Positions 50,594 through 58,864 of a stretch of DNA of 64,000 nucleotides are shown in pieces. Position 1 is the stretch's first letter. Each line of letters begins with the position of its first letter. Made by a program: the position numbers and the translations under genes. This stretch comes from UBA5794 sp963714375. Its GTDB lineage: Bacteria > Actinomycetota > Acidimicrobiia > Spongiisociales > UBA5794. The stretch covers positions 496,001-560,000 of the forward strand of contig CAVQOG010000008.1 in assembly GCA_963714375.1 (NCBI GenBank), read 5' to 3'. The notes beneath the pieces were generated by a model, which had not been told where the DNA came from, searched no databases, and worked only from the letters and a program-made list of their open reading frames with translations.

Positions 50594-52032
50594 TGTTCGA
50601 TAGAGCCGAGATGGGTGTTCAGGCCGCCGTGGATGCCGGGGCAACATACGCTGACGCCAGGGCAGTTTTTGTCAAGCAGGAATCGATCGAGGTGCAGAAT
50701 CAGCATCTCGAAACCCTCGACGTATCGGAGCAGGTCGGTGTTGGGATCCGTGCGTTGATCGGATCGTCGTGGGGATTTGCGTCGACCGGAGACCTATCCG
50801 ATGGTGGACTGCGTTCGTGCGGCGAACTCGCAGCGGCAGTCGCCAAGGCATCAGCTGCCGTGGCGGGTCCGGCGCTGGAGTTTGCAGACGTCCCCGTTGT
50901 TGAGGCCTTCTGGGAGACGCCCCACATCGAGAACCCGTTCGATGTTTCGACCACCGAGAAGGTGGACATGCTCGTTGACATCACCGCAACCATGCAGGGG
51001 GTTGAGGGCGTCAGCCTGGCCTATGGGACGGTGGCAGGGTGGGATACCCGCAAATGGTTCGTGTCGTCGATTGGACACCGCATTGAGCAGCACATCGTTG
51101 AAGCGGGTGGGTACTACACCGCGACGGCGATTGGTGAACACGAAACCCAGATCCGGTCCTACCCGCAGTCGTTCGGTCAGTACGAGACCGGAGGTTACGA
51201 GACGATCCGGAAGTGGAAGTATTCCGATCATGCCGAACGCATTGCCGGAGAGGCAGTTGCGCTGCTCAATGCGCCTGAGATGGAGGAACGCGAAACGAAC
51301 CTGATTCTCGAGAGCTCACAGGTCGCCCTCCAAATTCACGAATCCGTCGGGCACGCCATTGAGCTTGACCGAATCCTCGGATGGGAAGCGGCGTTCGCAG
51401 GGACGAGCCACCTTGAACTCGACAAGCTCGGAACCCATCGGTACGGATCCACGCTCATGAATATCACGGCAGATGCCACCATCCCCGGAGCACTCGGGAC
51501 GTTCGGCTACGACGACGAAGGCTCGCCGGCATCGTGTGTAGACATCGTCAAGCACGGAATCTGGGTTGGCGTCCTTTCGGGCCGTGACTCTGCCGCTGTC
51601 GCTGGTCTCCCATCAGGGGGGATGGTCCGTGGTGATGGATACAACCGGATCCCGATGGTCCGAATGACCAACGTCGGACTGCTTCCTGGGGATGGAACCC
51701 TTGATGACATCATCGCCGACACGGACGACGGTGTTTACATGGCGACGAATCGATCATGGTCCATTGATGACCGCAGGCTCAATTTCCAATTCGGATGTGA
51801 GATCGGCTACGAGATAGAGAATGGAAAGCTCGGTCGGATGGTCAAGAACCCCACATACACCGGGATCACGCCGCAATTCTGGGGATCCCTTGATCGACTC
51901 GCCGGTGCGAGCGAATGGACGCATTGGGGCATTCCGAACTGTGGGAAAGGACAGCCGGTTCAGGTCGGGCACACCGGCCATTCGGCATCGCCTGCGCGGT
52001 TTGCGAATGTTCGGGTAGGGGTCAAGGGATGA
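50593..52032 (+). CDS. tldD: TldD-type metalloprotease, catalytic subunit
   Basis: A 479-residue protease subunit. The zinc motif HESVGHAIELDRILG (H-E-x-x-x-H, as expected in TldD) lies near residue 252, followed by DDEGSPASCVDIVKHG and the substrate-cleft Gly-rich SGRDSAAVAGLPSGG. With TldE it cleaves unstructured peptides inside the cytoplasm and in other bacteria matures modified peptides such as microcin B17. ATG 50593 overlaps the dtxR stop (TGATG), and its stop overlaps the tldE ATG. The tight linkage to a metal-dependent repressor is unusual. Confidence 0.93.
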   Translation: MFDRAEMGVQAAVDAGATYADARAVFVKQESIEVQNQHLETLDVSEQVGVGIRALIGSSWGFASTGDLSDGGLRSCGELAAAVAKASAAVAGPALEFADVPVVEAFWETPHIENPFDVSTTEKVDMLVDITATMQGVEGVSLAYGTVAGWDTRKWFVSSIGHRIEQHIVEAGGYYTATAIGEHETQIRSYPQSFGQYETGGYETIRKWKYSDHAERIAGEAVALLNAPEMEERETNLILESSQVALQIHESVGHAIELDRILGWEAAFAGTSHLELDKLGTHRYGSTLMNITADATIPGALGTFGYDDEGSPASCVDIVKHGIWVGVLSGRDSAAVAGLPSGGMVRGDGYNRIPMVRMTNVGLLPGDGTLDDIIADTDDGVYMATNRSWSIDDRRLNFQFGCEIGYEIENGKLGRMVKNPTYTGITPQFWGSLDRLAGASEWTHWGIPNCGKGQPVQVGHTGHSASPARFANVRVGVKG

Positions 52033-53366
52033 GCCGGACAACCGACCTGGTCAGCCGCGTCCTCGGCATCGTCGGTACCCGAGCGGACGCTGGTGTGTAT
52101 GCGCGAACAGGCACTTCAGCGCTGACCCGGTTTGCGAACTCGTTCATCCATCAGAACGTGTCTGACGACGTGACCCATGTCCATCTGACGGTTGCACTCG
52201 ACGGCAGAGTTGCGTCCGGGAGTACCACGTCGACAACCGACGACGCCCTCAACTCGCTTGTGGATCGGCTGATCTCCGTCGCAACGATCCAACCCGTCGA
52301 TGTTGAGTTCGCCGGATTCGGTGGACCTGTTGCGGATCGACCAATCGACCACTTCGACGAAGGGACAAGCCGAGCCGATCCCAATGCCAGGGCCGAGATC
52401 GTCAAGACGTTTGTCGATGCCGGCGATGGCCTCCTTGCCGCCGGTATGTGCGGCGTTGACTCGTACGTCGATGCTTGCGGCAATACGGCTGGTCGGTTCA
52501 TCGACGGTCGGATGACACGCGTCATCCTCGACGGAATCCATCAGACTGGAACATCTGCTGGCAGCGGGCATTCGGCGGGACCAAGCCTCTCCTCTATCGA
52601 TGCTGCCGGTGCCGGAGTGCTTGCACGTAATCGTGCGGTACTCGGCATCGATGCGTTCGACACCAAACCGGGGGAGTACGAGGTCATCCTCGCGCCTGAG
52701 GCCATGGCAACCATTGCACAGTTCCTGACGGGATACGGGTTCAGTGGTAAGAGCTACAACGAGGGAACATCATTCGTCACCCTCAACGAGCAGCGGTTCG
52801 ATCACGCGGTGTACCTCAAGGACGACGTTGCAGACCCACGCGGTCTTGGCATCCCATTCGATGCCGAGGGAACGCCGCGAGACACTGTTGCGCTCATCGA
52901 TCATGGAGCGACACCGTCGTTGCTCCATGACCGTCGAACGGCGAAGAAGGCCGGTGGCATTTCGACCGGCCACGCCCCCGTCGCCGATGAGGCGTGGGAC
53001 AGCCGCCCCGGCGGCCGCAACCTCTTCTTCGGTGAAGGTTCGTCGAGTGAAGAAGACCTGATCAGCCGGGTTGAACGGGGCATCTACGTCTCGACGTTCA
53101 ACTACTGCCGTGTTCTGGATCCCAAGACGGTCGTGGTGACCGGTTTGACACGCAATGGGACATTCATGATCGAGAATGGTGCTATCACTGGGGCAGTGAC
53201 GAACCTCAGATTCACCCAATCATTCATCGATGCTCTCGGACCGGACCGAGTCAAGGGCATAGGGTCGAACAGCCGATTCGCCGACGGTGAGGACGAACCC
53301 GGAACCGTGTACACACCGTCCTTCCACCTTGCATCGTGGAACTTCACCGGAGGGGCTGGGGGCTGA
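52029..53366 (+). CDS. tldE: TldE/PmbA-type protease subunit
   Basis: A 445-residue non-catalytic partner of TldD: it has the same fold but no HExxxH. RFANSFIHQNVSDDVTHVHLTVALDGR near the N-terminus, GFSGKSYNEGTSFV and NLFFGEGSSSEEDLISRVERGIYV near the C-terminus are family landmarks. The TldDE pair forms a cage-like heterodimer. The ATG overlaps the tldD stop (ATGA) and the stop overlaps the next gene (TGATG). Confidence 0.92.
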   Translation: MSRTTDLVSRVLGIVGTRADAGVYARTGTSALTRFANSFIHQNVSDDVTHVHLTVALDGRVASGSTTSTTDDALNSLVDRLISVATIQPVDVEFAGFGGPVADRPIDHFDEGTSRADPNARAEIVKTFVDAGDGLLAAGMCGVDSYVDACGNTAGRFIDGRMTRVILDGIHQTGTSAGSGHSAGPSLSSIDAAGAGVLARNRAVLGIDAFDTKPGEYEVILAPEAMATIAQFLTGYGFSGKSYNEGTSFVTLNEQRFDHAVYLKDDVADPRGLGIPFDAEGTPRDTVALIDHGATPSLLHDRRTAKKAGGISTGHAPVADEAWDSRPGGRNLFFGEGSSSEEDLISRVERGIYVSTFNYCRVLDPKTVVVTGLTRNGTFMIENGAITGAVTNLRFTQSFIDALGPDRVKGIGSNSRFADGEDEPGTVYTPSFHLASWNFTGGAGG

Positions 53367-53584
53367 TGGGGATTCTCGGACCTGAGATTGCCGCGGCCGT
53401 CTTCGACACGGTTGAGAAGGCCGAGGAAGGCTGGGCACTCCTCAACGACGCCGAGATTCCAGCCACCGTGATCACGGACCCAGGGATGCTCGGGAAATTC
53501 AGTGTGTCGCTGCTCGTGCAACGCGACGATCTTGAGCGGGCCCAGGAGATTCTTACGCCGCTCATGTCACGACCCCCTGACTGA
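53366..53584 (+). CDS. DUF2007-like small protein (putative signal transducing protein)
   Basis: A 72-residue single-domain protein: AAAVFDTVEKAEEGWALLNDAEIPATVITDPGM followed by VSLLVQRDDLERAQEILTPL. The alpha-beta pattern with a final D-x-x-x-A-x-x-I-L resembles the DUF2007 domain, which is thought to bind small peptides or act as an adaptor. Its ATG overlaps the tldE stop (TGATG), so it is part of the dtxR-tldD-tldE operon and may be an adaptor for that protease. Confidence 0.72.
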   Translation: MGILGPEIAAAVFDTVEKAEEGWALLNDAEIPATVITDPGMLGKFSVSLLVQRDDLERAQEILTPLMSRPPD

Positions 53585-53715
53585 CGAATCTGACCGACCT
53601 CTGATCGCACAGCACGAGTCGTGACGGCTGGCTTCAGCGTGTATAGCCATTCCTGGGAACGGGCAGTATCTCTCAACTAGGGTGAGGACGACCCGCTCCA
53701 CAGGAAAGGAATCCT

Positions 53716-55725
53716 GTGCCAGACATTGATGCGCTTCAAGACGAGTACGGCGAGCTGACCCGCGAGATCAATCGGCAGAATGAGCTCAGGGATTCCGGTA
53801 GTGATGACTACGACTGGAACAAGCTCGATCAGGCGAACAACCGCCGCAACCAAGTTCGGCGCTCCATCGAGGACGCTGGCGGTACGCCCGGCGGCGAACC
53901 TGGTCCGAGCGAAACACCCTCAGGCGGGCAAACGGGTGGCCAGGGTGCTGCGCCACAGACACCACCGGACCCCAACACATCGACGATTGGTCAACTCGAG
54001 CAGCGCCTTGGGAGTCTTCGAGCCGACCCCCCACATCCTGGAGTCCGGATGGAGGACGGGAAGGTGGTCGGGGGCACCGCCGAAGAACTCCAGGAGCAGT
54101 TGAATTGGCGAGGTCAAGTCGAGCAGCTCGAACACGAATTGACAGCTGCGCAAGCCGACAAGGCATGGGCGGACAGTGGGGGACCTGACGGCTTCACCGA
54201 CGAAGAACTCGAAGCGATTGAGCAAGCGGGCGAGACGATCGACGAAATTCAGGGAAGGCTTGACTCCGTCAACAGCGAGATTGCTGGACTCGAGGCAAGA
54301 CTCGACCAGGCGAAAGGTGTCTTGGACGAGCAGATCATCGAGGGCGGGGGCCCAAACGCCCAGAGTGGTGCTGCAATCGGGGTCGGTGCGATGATCAACG
54401 GGCTACTGAGGCCGCTGTATCAGCAGAAGGCTGCGATAACCCAAGAACTCAATGCGGCGCTGGCTGCACTCGCGGCGATCATCACAGCGCGCGTGCGATC
54501 TCAACTCGAAGGAAGCAACACCGAAGTGGGCCTCCCGAACGACGGCAAGGGCAAGGCCGCGGTCGAGGATGCTTTCCTGCGGCGCGTCTATCACAGACTT
54601 GGTCTTCCGTATCCCCCGACTGGTGCATCGGGGCTCCTCCGTGGTCTTTCCGGTGCCCAGAGTTCCGTGCCGTCCCCCGTCCCGTGGGTCGCAATCGCGG
54701 CAGCCTTCGTCGGCCTGTTGGTGATTGGGCTCATTGTTCTGATGCTCGCGACCGCAGGAAGCGATCCGGCACCGGCGGTAGCGGTGTCGCCTCCTTCAGT
54801 AGATGTGGTGCCGGAGGACACGGGTGACGCTCTCGATGACCCGAACACCGAGGTGGTGGTCGGTGACGAAGCGACCACCGAAGATGACCCGGAGTCCGAT
54901 CCTGTTGTCGCGGTCCCAGCGACAGTAACGGGCGTCGGTGCCCCATATGCGTGTGCTGTGGTGACGCACAGCCCACTCGCTGGTTTCCAGAACTCGCTGA
55001 GCTTCTTTGTGTTGCTGGTGCTTCTCGGGGGCCAAGGCGGTCCGATTCCCGACGGCACCACATTGACCGTCGATGCGGGAGGCGTTGCTCCAAATAGTGC
55101 GCCGATACAGGGGAGTGTGGCCGAGGTTCCGATTCCGATCGATCACACCGGAAGCTATTCAATCCAAACAATCACTGCCGAGGGGCCAGACGGACCGTTG
55201 CCGGTGAACGCATCGTTCCCCGATATTTCAGTGAACTCGTCAGAGGGACCGGTCGACGATTGTCAAACTCCCGATGAGGTACTCGATCAGCATCCGGATT
55301 GGCTCTTCCCTGTGTCTGGTGTCTCGTCAGCCTCCGCCCTGTGGTTTGGTGATGAACCTCCCCAGAGCGCGGACGCGGCACGACTGCAGCACTTCCTTCA
55401 CCTCTTCGACGAGGCACAGCGCAATCGTGATGGCGCGGCACTCCTCAGCATGTTGGATGACGCTGCTCTCGACCGCTACGGCCAAGCCCAATGTGAGAGC
55501 TATCTCGACGAAGTCGCTGGGTCCGCCACGGACTTCACGCTAATCAGTGCTGTGGCGAAGCCATATGTGTACATGACCGACGATGCCTCCACGCCTATTC
55601 CGGACGCGTGGGCGGTGCAGGTCCAACTGAACCTCGGGGGCAGCGAATCGGAACTCGAGATGCATTTGAGGGTCACAGACGACGAGGTCTCGTGGTTCAC
55701 CGACTGCGGCGATCCGATCCCGTAG
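53716..55725 (+). CDS. Large coiled-coil, single-span membrane protein of unknown function
   Basis: A 669-residue protein. Residues about 1-50 are charged and helical, 52-85 a Gly/Pro/Gln linker, 90-290 long coiled coils (LEQRLGSLRADPP, GRLDSVNSEIAGLEARLDQAKGVLDEQI, QQKAAITQELNAALAALAAIITARV), then a transmembrane helix (about 322-346), an acidic Thr/Asp linker and an extracytoplasmic C-terminal part (about 395-669) with two Cys. There is no signal peptide, so the coiled coil should be cytoplasmic. GTG start behind AAAGGAATCC. It stands alone downstream of the tldDE operon. No family recognised. Confidence 0.72.
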   Translation: MPDIDALQDEYGELTREINRQNELRDSGSDDYDWNKLDQANNRRNQVRRSIEDAGGTPGGEPGPSETPSGGQTGGQGAAPQTPPDPNTSTIGQLEQRLGSLRADPPHPGVRMEDGKVVGGTAEELQEQLNWRGQVEQLEHELTAAQADKAWADSGGPDGFTDEELEAIEQAGETIDEIQGRLDSVNSEIAGLEARLDQAKGVLDEQIIEGGGPNAQSGAAIGVGAMINGLLRPLYQQKAAITQELNAALAALAAIITARVRSQLEGSNTEVGLPNDGKGKAAVEDAFLRRVYHRLGLPYPPTGASGLLRGLSGAQSSVPSPVPWVAIAAAFVGLLVIGLIVLMLATAGSDPAPAVAVSPPSVDVVPEDTGDALDDPNTEVVVGDEATTEDDPESDPVVAVPATVTGVGAPYACAVVTHSPLAGFQNSLSFFVLLVLLGGQGGPIPDGTTLTVDAGGVAPNSAPIQGSVAEVPIPIDHTGSYSIQTITAEGPDGPLPVNASFPDISVNSSEGPVDDCQTPDEVLDQHPDWLFPVSGVSSASALWFGDEPPQSADAARLQHFLHLFDEAQRNRDGAALLSMLDDAALDRYGQAQCESYLDEVAGSATDFTLISAVAKPYVYMTDDASTPIPDAWAVQVQLNLGGSESELEMHLRVTDDEVSWFTDCGDPIP

Positions 55726-55752
55726 CAAGAGCTTCGGCAATAGGGCGCGATC

Positions 55753-56172
55753 TCAGCTGTGGCTGTGAGCCTCGTGGTTGTGATCCTCATGCTCGTGATC
55801 GTGGCCCTCGTGATCGTGTTCTTCGGCGATTTCCTTGCGGATCGCTTCCATGTCGAGCTCTTCGATCTGGCCAATGAGGCTCTCAAGGCCATCCTCTGGG
55901 AGCGCTCCGGGCTGTGAGAAGACGCCGATGTTCTCGCGGAACGCAACAAGGGTCGGGATGGAACGAATACCGAAGTTCTGTGCAATTTCCTGCTGATCCT
56001 CGGTGTCAACCTTTGCGAAGGTGATGTTCGGGTGCTTCTCGGAGACCTTCTCGTAGGTCGGTCCGAACGAGCGGCACGGGCCGCACCACTCTGCCCAGAA
56101 GTCGATGAGAACGATGTCGTTGCCCTCGATCGTCTCGGCAAGTGTCTCTTTCGTGATGTCGATGGTTGCCAC
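55753..56172 (-). CDS. trxA: Thioredoxin with His-rich C-terminal tail
   Basis: A 139-residue protein. The first 108 residues are a canonical thioredoxin: FWAEWCGPC with Cys30 and Cys33, then VDTEDQQEIAQNFGIRSIPTLVAF with the cis-Pro. The extra about 25-residue C-terminus is almost only His, Asp and Glu (HDHEGHDHEHEDHNHEAHSHS), a plausible metal-binding tail not found in ordinary thioredoxins. GTG start at 56172 behind AGGAG. Divergent from the ccm operon, which fits a role in thiol redox during cytochrome c assembly or in metal handling. Confidence 0.9.
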   Translation of the reverse strand: MATIDITKETLAETIEGNDIVLIDFWAEWCGPCRSFGPTYEKVSEKHPNITFAKVDTEDQQEIAQNFGIRSIPTLVAFRENIGVFSQPGALPEDGLESLIGQIEELDMEAIRKEIAEEHDHEGHDHEHEDHNHEAHSHS

Positions 56173-56206
56173 GATGGGTTACTCCTGTTGTGTGCTTCGG
56201 TGTCAG

Positions 56207-56232
56207 AACGCAGTGTGGGCCGCGAGTATTCC
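56207..56232 (-). promoter_or_regulatory. Candidate SigE-type promoter of the thioredoxin gene
   Basis: On the minus strand GGAATA (56227-56232) and CGTT (56207-56210) are 16 bases apart, close to the GGAACC-16-CGTT spacing before sigE. A start near 56200 would leave a short leader with AGGAG. Confidence 0.35.
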
Positions 56233-56252
56233 GGTGCCGATCGCGTCGTCGG

Positions 56253-56258
56253 TACCCT
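56253..56258 (+). promoter_or_regulatory. -10 box TACCCT, leaderless start of ccmA
   Basis: TACCCT ends 6 bases before the GTG at 56265, and there is no Shine-Dalgarno sequence. Confidence 0.5.
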
Positions 56259-56264
56259 GCCGAT

Positions 56265-56924
56265 GTGTCGGAAGCTACCGCGATCGTTTCTTTGTCAGGT
56301 GTCGCCGTTCGTGCCGGTGCGGTGCCGATCCTGCGCGACGTCAACCTTGCAGTGCAACCCGGCGAAACAGTCGGGATCTTTGGCGCAAACGGTGCCGGGA
56401 AGACCACGCTACTTCGCCTTGTCGCAACGATGACACGGCCGTCGCAGGGAATGGGGGCAGTATTTGGGGCAGACCTCAACAGTCCGGACCGGTTCGAGGT
56501 ACGTTCCCGCATCGGTTACATCGGACATACGCCCGGGTGGTACCCGGAACTGACGCTCGCCGAGAACATGGCATTCGTGGCACAGGCGATGGATATCGAC
56601 GAAGCACGGGTCGGCATCTGTCTCGATGCCGTCGGCCTGTCCGGGGCCAAGGACCGCAGGGCAGACCGCTGCAGTTACGGCATGCAGCGGAGAGCCGAGT
56701 TTGCGCGAGTCCTTCTCACAGAACCGGATCTTCTCCTCCTCGATGAACCACATTCAGCTCTGGACGCCGATGCCGTCGACCTCGTCGATGGTCTGGTCAA
56801 ACGGACCGTGGGGCGGGGTGGTGCAGCAGTTCTCGTCTCGCACGACCATGCTCGTGTCGAGTCCCTCGCTGACCGAATCCTCCGCCTTCAGAACGGGACC
56901 ATCAGCACGGGAACAGCGCCATGA
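56265..56924 (+). CDS. ccmA: Cytochrome c maturation ABC ATPase CcmA
   Basis: A 219-residue ABC ATPase: Walker A GANGAGKTT, signature CSYGMQRRAEFARVLL, Walker B LLLLDEPHSALDA and switch SHDHARVESLADR. CcmA powers release of holo-CcmE in the CcmABCD complex. The GTG start is set by the domain and by TACCCT 6 bases upstream; longer frames run into the divergent thioredoxin region. Its stop overlaps ccmB (ATGA). First gene of an unbroken ccmABCDEF series. Confidence 0.9.
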   Translation: MSEATAIVSLSGVAVRAGAVPILRDVNLAVQPGETVGIFGANGAGKTTLLRLVATMTRPSQGMGAVFGADLNSPDRFEVRSRIGYIGHTPGWYPELTLAENMAFVAQAMDIDEARVGICLDAVGLSGAKDRRADRCSYGMQRRAEFARVLLTEPDLLLLDEPHSALDADAVDLVDGLVKRTVGRGGAAVLVSHDHARVESLADRILRLQNGTISTGTAP

Positions 56925-57592
56925 GTTCTCCCTTTTCCAAGCAAGCGATCACCGTGACCCGCAGGGATCTCCTGCGAGAACGCCGATCAGGCGAGGTTCT
57001 GTGGGTAACACTCCCATTTGGTGCCGTAGCGCTTCTTCTCATCCCGATCGCCATCAGCACAGACACTGTGACGCTCCGCCGCGTCGGGGTCGGCATGTTT
57101 TGGGTCGTCGTGATGCTCTTCGGTGTACTGATTGCTGTGCGCCGAACAACTTCGGACTCAACTGCTCAGCGTGACATGGTTGCGCTCACCGGCATGGACC
57201 CGGCCGCCGTCTTCACTGGAACAGCACTCGCGAACTTCCTCCTGCTGCTGGTTTTCGAGGGCGTGCTCGGTGTTCTCACTGTGGTGCTCTACGACATCGA
57301 CCTGTCGGGAGCGCAGTGGTTTCCGCTCATTCTCATTCTCGTAGCGATTGGTCTGTCGCTTCTCGGCACGATTGCGGCAGGCATCGTTGCGACCGGTCGC
57401 TCGACAGCGGCTCTTGTCCCGTTGATTGTGGCTCCGATGTCGGTTCCGCTGCTGATCGCCGCAACACAGGCCTTTGAAGGACTACGGCTTGGCAAGAGTA
57501 TCCTCACGTGGATCCTGATGCTGGTCGTCATTGCGCTGGTGCTGGCGATCGCAGGGGTCCTTTCCGCCAGACCATTGCAGGAGACAGGATGA
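56921..57592 (+). CDS. ccmB: Haem exporter permease CcmB
   Basis: A 223-residue protein with six hydrophobic segments. RRDLLRERRSGEVLWVTLPFGAVALLL at the N-terminus and RTTSDSTAQRDMVALTGMDPAAVFTGTALANFLLLLVFE (the CcmB cytoplasmic loop) identify the family. It forms the membrane part of the CcmAB transporter. ATG overlaps the ccmA stop and its stop overlaps ccmC. Confidence 0.9.
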   Translation: MSSPFSKQAITVTRRDLLRERRSGEVLWVTLPFGAVALLLIPIAISTDTVTLRRVGVGMFWVVVMLFGVLIAVRRTTSDSTAQRDMVALTGMDPAAVFTGTALANFLLLLVFEGVLGVLTVVLYDIDLSGAQWFPLILILVAIGLSLLGTIAAGIVATGRSTAALVPLIVAPMSVPLLIAATQAFEGLRLGKSILTWILMLVVIALVLAIAGVLSARPLQETG

Positions 57593-58326
57593 CCACCGCA
57601 GAGACGCAGCCAAGCCCTGTCTGGCCGTGGTACGCAATGGCGGTCGCCGGGATTGTCACACTTGTTGCGTCCTTCCTCGCACCTGCCGACGCGATCCAGG
57701 GAGAGCTCTCTCGCATTTTGTACGTCCACGTTCCAGCCGCATGGCTCGCATACGTGTCGTTTGGTGTCACGATGATCGCCTCTGCGCTGTATCTGTGGAA
57801 GAAAGATCTGAAATGGGACCGTATGGCGGCCGCCTCCGCCGAAATCGGCGTTCTCTTCACAGGCATGACGCTGGTGATCGGGATGATCTGGGGTAAGTCA
57901 ACCTGGGGTGTTTGGTGGACATGGGATGCCCGCCTCACGCTGACCGCAATCATGTTCTTCGTCTATCTCGGCTACCTCGCACTTCGCCGATCAACCGACG
58001 ACCTCGAGGCAAGGGCAAAACGGGCAGCCATCCTTGGCGTCCTCGCGGTCGTTCAGGTGCCGCTCGTGCACTTCTCGGTCGTGTTGTGGAGGGGGTTGCA
58101 CCAGACACCTTCGCTTGTGAAACCGGCATCGGTCGATATGGACACACCGATGGTCATCACCCTGTTCATTGCGGTCGCAATGTTCTCGGTGATGTATGTA
58201 GCGATGATGTTCAAGCTGGTTGAACTCGGCAAGCTCGAAGAGCAAGTCATTCTTGGGGACCTGTCCAGCGCCGCTCCCGTAGCGGGATCCGCCGTCACCG
58301 CTCCCACTCTGGGAGGTGATGCCTGA
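57589..58326 (+). CDS. ccmC: Haem-handling membrane protein CcmC
   Basis: A 245-residue protein with six membrane spans and the tryptophan-rich haem-binding motif GKSTWGVWWTWDARLT, flanked by the conserved His residues in YVHVPAAWLAY and VPLVHFSVVLWRGLHQ. CcmC loads haem onto CcmE. A 25-residue Ala/Gly-rich cytoplasmic tail follows the last helix. Start overlaps ccmB (ATGA); stop overlaps the ccmD ATG (TGATG). Confidence 0.93.
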   Translation: MTTAETQPSPVWPWYAMAVAGIVTLVASFLAPADAIQGELSRILYVHVPAAWLAYVSFGVTMIASALYLWKKDLKWDRMAAASAEIGVLFTGMTLVIGMIWGKSTWGVWWTWDARLTLTAIMFFVYLGYLALRRSTDDLEARAKRAAILGVLAVVQVPLVHFSVVLWRGLHQTPSLVKPASVDMDTPMVITLFIAVAMFSVMYVAMMFKLVELGKLEEQVILGDLSSAAPVAGSAVTAPTLGGDA

Positions 58327-58457
58327 TGGACATCGCCGAGCAGTGGAACTGGGTTGGACTTGCCTTTGCAGCGACCTACATCAGTCTCGTGGTGTTCGCA
58401 GCCTCGATAGCATCGAGGATCAACAAGGCCCGCCAGAAGCTCGAGGCAGACCAATGA
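58326..58457 (+). CDS. ccmD: CcmD, small haem-exporter subunit (43 residues)
   Basis: A 43-residue protein with one transmembrane helix (about residues 9-30, VGLAFAATYISLVVFAASIAS) and a basic-acidic tail (RINKARQKLEADQ), the standard CcmD layout. CcmD helps release holo-CcmE from CcmC. The ATG overlaps the ccmC stop (TGATG) and the TGA overlaps the ccmE ATG (ATGA), so translation is coupled on both sides. Easily missed because of its size. Confidence 0.88.
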   Translation: MDIAEQWNWVGLAFAATYISLVVFAASIASRINKARQKLEADQ

Positions 58458-58864
58458 GACGCTATGCCCGTTTCGTCATCCCCGCGGTCGTCATCATCGC
58501 CGTCCTTGCCTTTTTGCTGGTGAACCTGTCTGCTTCGTTGGTGTACTACAACACACCAGCTGAGGTGCAGGAACGGTCCGGTTCCAATGAGCGACTTCGG
58601 CTTGGAGGCAGGGTCGCTCCCGGTTCTGTTGTCGATGGAGGAACGACGGTGTCGTTTACAGTTGAGGACTGCGACACCGATGTGACCGTCATCCACACGG
58701 GTGTGCCCCCACAGCTGTTCCAGGAAGGCATTGGCGTGGTCGTTGAGGGGACCTGGGATGGCACTGTGTTCGAGTCCGACACAATGCTCGTCAAACACGA
58801 CGAGCAGTATCGCTCCGATGACGAGCACTACGACACGGAACGCCACTCCTGTAGCGACGCATGA
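58454..58864 (+). CDS. ccmE: Haem chaperone CcmE
   Basis: A 136-residue membrane-anchored haem chaperone: one N-terminal helix (about 7-27), then an OB-fold (RLRLGGRVAPGSV, VSFTVEDCDTDVTVIHTGVPPQLFQEGIGVVVEGTW). The haem-binding His115 lies in KHDEQY with Tyr119, the H-x-x-x-Y form rather than the C-x-x-x-Y variant of some bacteria and archaea. ATG overlaps ccmD; the stop overlaps ccmF. Confidence 0.94.
   Translation: MRRYARFVIPAVVIIAVLAFLLVNLSASLVYYNTPAEVQERSGSNERLRLGGRVAPGSVVDGGTTVSFTVEDCDTDVTVIHTGVPPQLFQEGIGVVVEGTWDGTVFESDTMLVKHDEQYRSDDEHYDTERHSCSDA

Noticed and set aside
56165..56265. Longer ccmA start upstream
   Set aside because: The upstream frame lies in the divergent promoter region and encodes Cys/Arg-rich noise; the GTG at 56265 is preceded by TACCCT at leaderless spacing.
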